Assembly (NCBI RefSeq): GCF_002076895.1
Contig: NZ_CP020465.1
Span: 3,162,001 to 3,226,000, forward strand
Direction: 5' to 3'
DNA from: Cognaticolwellia beringensis
GTDB taxonomy: Bacteria > Pseudomonadota > Gammaproteobacteria > Enterobacterales > Alteromonadaceae
Length of the DNA stretch: 64,000 nt
How positions within the stretch are numbered: position 1 is the first letter of the stretch; every line of letters begins with the position of its first letter. Made by a program: the position numbers and the translations under genes. Of the stretch, positions 61,285 to 64,000 are shown in pieces. Under the pieces are notes generated by a model that saw only the letters and a program-made list of their open reading frames with translations, had not been told where the DNA came from and did not search any database.

Positions 61285-62394
61285 GTGAACGATTTATCTA
61301 ATTCAACAACTACTTTGGCAGCTATTTTACAAGACAGTGGCGACTTTTTAACAATGACTCGTGCCAACGAATGGTCTTTACCTGGTGGTGGCTTTAGTTT
61401 TGAGGTTATACATCAAGCCACTAAATCAGCCAGTAAAGTTACGGTATTAGAAACCGGTTTAATTACCTTTGAGCCCATCAACCGTGTTACCCAACATGAT
61501 ATTGTTTTATCAAGCGCAGTACATGGCAATGAAACTGCACCCATCGAAATTTGTAGTGATATTATCGGGCAATTAATTCGTGGTGAACTAATGCTAGCTG
61601 AGCGCGTGTTATTTATTTTTGGTAACCCAGCGTCAATGAATATTGCTGAGCGTTTTGTTGAAGAGAATATGAACCGTTTATTCTCTGGTGGGCATTCACA
61701 AGACCAAGGGCAGGGTACTGGTTTAATTAATAAAGAGCGTCACCGTGCTTTATTATTAGAAAATACGGTTCGTGACTTCTTTGAGGCCGGCAGTGAATTA
61801 AACACTGAAGCAGGCACTGAACGTCAACGCAGCCATTATGATCTTCATACCGCTATTCGTGGCTCTAAATGCGATAAGTTTGCTGTTTACCCATTTTTAC
61901 ATGGCGCACCACGTAAGAAAAGCCAACTGCAATTTTTAAATGCTTGCGGTGTTAGTACCATTTTATTGTCACATGCTCCAACCACGACTTTCAGCTACTT
62001 TTCATCAAATGAATTTGGCGCAGATGCTTTCACTGTTGAATTAGGTAAAGTTCGTCCTTTCGGTGAAAATGACATGAGCCAATTTGTGCAAGTTAGAGAA
62101 ACGTTAACTAAACTGGTTTCAGGGCAAGCGCTTGGCTTAACACCGTATATTGACGAGGATTTTAATCTATATGAAATATCACAGGTGATTAATCGCCAAC
62201 ATGAAGCATTTTCACTAACCTTTACTGATGACGTTGAAAATTTTACAGATTTTCCAAAAGGGCATGTGCTAGCTATTGATGGTGATATTGAAGTGAAAAC
62301 TCAACAAGATGGTGAAGCTATCATATTTCCAAACGCTAATGTCGCCATCGGTCAGCGTGCACTATTAACAGTGACTCCCACTACTCTCGCCTAA
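61285..62394 (+). CDS. astE: Succinylglutamate desuccinylase AstE
   Basis: AstE cleaves N-succinylglutamate to succinate and glutamate, the last step of the arginine succinyltransferase (AST) pathway. The 369-residue protein has the zinc ligands H80 and E83 (VHGNET) and H188 (YDLHT), and the conserved ENMNRLF. The start is GTG at 61285, with AGGTG upstream. The other ast genes (astCADB) are not adjacent in the window, so astE is alone, followed by the bkd operon after 386 bp. Confidence 0.88.
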   Translation: MNDLSNSTTTLAAILQDSGDFLTMTRANEWSLPGGGFSFEVIHQATKSASKVTVLETGLITFEPINRVTQHDIVLSSAVHGNETAPIEICSDIIGQLIRGELMLAERVLFIFGNPASMNIAERFVEENMNRLFSGGHSQDQGQGTGLINKERHRALLLENTVRDFFEAGSELNTEAGTERQRSHYDLHTAIRGSKCDKFAVYPFLHGAPRKKSQLQFLNACGVSTILLSHAPTTTFSYFSSNEFGADAFTVELGKVRPFGENDMSQFVQVRETLTKLVSGQALGLTPYIDEDFNLYEISQVINRQHEAFSLTFTDDVENFTDFPKGHVLAIDGDIEVKTQQDGEAIIFPNANVAIGQRALLTVTPTTLA

Positions 62395-62780
62395 ATGAGC
62401 GTCAGTGTGAAAGCGAATAAGGTTGTAAGGTTATGTCTGGAAACAATAACCTGTGCTTAAATGGCCGTCATTATATTTTTAGATAGTGTCAGTGTTAACC
62501 AGCCTAATTTAACCCATCAAGTTAACGGCTTGTAAATCGCGAGTATAACTGTAAAGAATTATGCTCGCTGTATTGTAAATATCAGCACTAACATTTCTTA
62601 CTAAACTTGTTTTTCAGTTTACGTAAAGGTAAAGTGCTTGCGATTATTACAACCAACAATTCATAACAACGATATTAATATTCCCCTTGCGCTGAAAGCT
62701 TCTATACTTTCAATGAGTAAAGCAAAGGTGAAATAGGTAATGTCACCTTGCATCCAAGGTTAATAAAAAAAGAGAAGGCT
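62395..62780. other. Intergenic region upstream of the bkd operon
   Basis: These 386 bases hold no ORF or hairpin of note. A promoter for the branched-chain dehydrogenase operon is expected; TATACT at 62703 is a possible -10 without a matching -35. Confidence 0.45.
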
Positions 62781-63965
62781 ATGAACACTGACATATATAG
62801 CGAAAGCCCGGTCGTACATCAACCCGCTTTTATTGATGGTCATTCAGTTGAAATTCCAATCCTTAAGATATTGAAACAAGATGGTAGCATTTATAAAGAC
62901 GCTGCCATGCCAAAAATTGATCAAGAACTTGCGACTAAAACTTACAAAACGCTCGCTTTCCACCGCGTTCTAGATGAGCGTATGGTGGCTGCACAGCGCC
63001 AAGGTCGTATCAGTTTCTATATGGCTGCACTCGGTGAAGAAGCTGCTAGTGTTGGTGGTGCTGCTGGTCTGAAAGATCAAGATATGATCATGGCGCAGTA
63101 CCGTGAGCAAGGGGCATTAATGTTTCGAGGCTTTAGTCTTGAAAATTTTATGAACCAGATGTTCAGCAATGAAAAAGATTTAGGTAAAGGTCGTCAAATG
63201 CCAATTCATTACGGTAGTAATGCATTGAACTATATGACGATTTCATCACCGTTAGGGACGCAAATTCCACAAGCTGCCGGTTATGCTTATGGTCAAAAAC
63301 TGCAAGGCTTAGATGCGGTTACTATTTGTTACTTCGGTGAAGGCGCTGCCTCTGAAGGTGACTTTCATGCCGGTTTAAACATGGCCGCAGTGCATCAAGC
63401 ACCGGTTATTTTCTTCTGTCGTAACAATGGCTATGCTATTTCAACACCATCAGATGAGCAATACGTAGGTAATGGCATTGCCTCTCGTGGTGTTGGTTAC
63501 GGTATGAAAACATTACGCATTGATGGCAACGACATTTTAGCGGTAATTTCAGCGGTACAGTTAGCCCGTGAATATGCCATTAAAGAAGGCAAGCCCGTAT
63601 TAATTGAAGCGATGTCTTACCGTTTAGGTGCGCATTCTACGTCGGATGATCCTTCAGGTTATAGAACACGTGAAGAAGAAGCCAAATGGCAAGAACATGA
63701 TCCTATTCTTCGCATGAAAAACTGGATGCTCGCACAAGGTTGGTGGGATGAAGCACAAGAAACTGCTTTGTTTGAAAAACTACGTGACGAAGTGTTAGCA
63801 GCGGTTAAAGTGGCCGAAAAAGTAGCTAAACCGCCTGTTGAAGATTTAATTACCGATGTGTATGACAAAGTACCCCCTTTGTTACAAAGTCAATTTGATG
63901 AACTTAAACTACATATTAAAAAATATCCCCAAGCTTATCCGTTTACTGCAGGGAGAATTAAGTAA
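62781..63965 (+). CDS. bkdA: Branched-chain 2-oxoacid dehydrogenase E1 component, alpha subunit
   Basis: The E1 alpha subunit, with thiamine diphosphate, decarboxylates 2-oxoacids from Val, Leu and Ile. The 394-residue protein shows the ThDP/metal motif GEGAASEGDFHAGLNMAA, then RNNGYAIS, and the conserved YRLGAHSTSDD segment of the branched-chain type. The frame is open from 62748; the ATG at 62781 has a GAGAAGG ribosome site. Its stop overlaps the start of the beta-subunit gene (TAATG), so the two are translationally coupled. Confidence 0.9.
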   Translation: MNTDIYSESPVVHQPAFIDGHSVEIPILKILKQDGSIYKDAAMPKIDQELATKTYKTLAFHRVLDERMVAAQRQGRISFYMAALGEEAASVGGAAGLKDQDMIMAQYREQGALMFRGFSLENFMNQMFSNEKDLGKGRQMPIHYGSNALNYMTISSPLGTQIPQAAGYAYGQKLQGLDAVTICYFGEGAASEGDFHAGLNMAAVHQAPVIFFCRNNGYAISTPSDEQYVGNGIASRGVGYGMKTLRIDGNDILAVISAVQLAREYAIKEGKPVLIEAMSYRLGAHSTSDDPSGYRTREEEAKWQEHDPILRMKNWMLAQGWWDEAQETALFEKLRDEVLAAVKVAEKVAKPPVEDLITDVYDKVPPLLQSQFDELKLHIKKYPQAYPFTAGRIK

Positions 63966-64000
63966 TGGCGCAAATGAATTTATTACAAGCGATTAACGAC
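63965..64000 (+). CDS. bkdB: Branched-chain 2-oxoacid dehydrogenase E1 beta subunit, 5' end only
   Basis: An ATG overlaps the stop of bkdA by one base (TAATG) and encodes MAQMNLLQAIND before the window ends. The start and context match E1 beta subunits, which follow alpha in bkd operons. Only 12 codons are visible. Confidence 0.72.
   Translation, partial: MAQMNLLQAIND

Overview
The window looks like chromosomal DNA of a marine gammaproteobacterium of the order Alteromonadales, most like the Colwelliaceae (Colwellia/Thalassotalea). The grounds are low GC, the fldA-ybfE-ybfF-seqA-pgm neighbourhood with fur nearby, csiV beside mfd, a class GN ('marine') sortase pair, an SSS-type acetate-sensing kinase, and abundant short palindromic repeats. 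This placement comes from gene content, not from a database search. No rRNA, tRNA, CRISPR array, prophage or intact insertion sequence was seen.

Layout. 0-5 kb: the 3' part of an HD-GYP protein, xdhC, a GNAT acetyltransferase, rsuA, a 120-bp-period tandem array of REP-like hairpins, and an Arg-rich small protein. 5-14 kb: an orphan periplasmic binding protein, a DUF1244 protein, csiV, mfd, yehS, a small membrane protein and a YeiH-type transporter. 14-17.5 kb: a methionine cassette on the minus strand, DUF1852 (MesX), a core methionine synthase (MesD) and a MetR-like regulator. 18-24.5 kb: a RIO kinase, ghrA, a second REP-like array, a sortase with its single dedicated VIT/vWA substrate, and a decayed Bcr/CflA transporter. 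24.5-30.8 kb: a serine hydrolase, MscS, a SIMPL protein, 3-hydroxybutyrate dehydrogenase, and an esterase-MFS pair. 31-40 kb: a CrbS-like hybrid kinase, a diguanylate cyclase, the CrbR-like regulator, a TonB receptor and a PHB-depolymerase-type esterase. 41-47.4 kb: an ECF sigma/RskA-type anti-sigma pair followed by an exported DUF4331 - lipoprotein - TPR - HupE/UreJ operon. 47.5-58.8 kb: fur, a DUF4442 protein, hflX, a TSUP permease, DUF4239, a second orphan binding protein, then fldA, ybfE, DUF2788, ybfF, seqA, pgm and recX. 59-64 kb: an RTX metalloprotease, astE and the start of a branched-chain 2-oxoacid dehydrogenase operon.

How the genes fit together. Several loci point to use of acetate, hydroxybutyrate and amino acids (crbS/crbR, bdhA, PHB-type esterase, astE, bkdA/bkdB) by an aerobic marine heterotroph that also makes secreted hydrolases. 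Two systems stand out as least understood. One is the MesX/MesD cassette, a folate- and cobalamin-independent methionine synthase whose methyl donor, to my knowledge, is unknown. The other is the ECF-sigma-associated DUF4331/HupE-UreJ envelope operon, whose parts carry Ca-binding-like acidic loops and have no assigned function. The two REP-like arrays are also notable: paired base changes preserve their hairpin stems.
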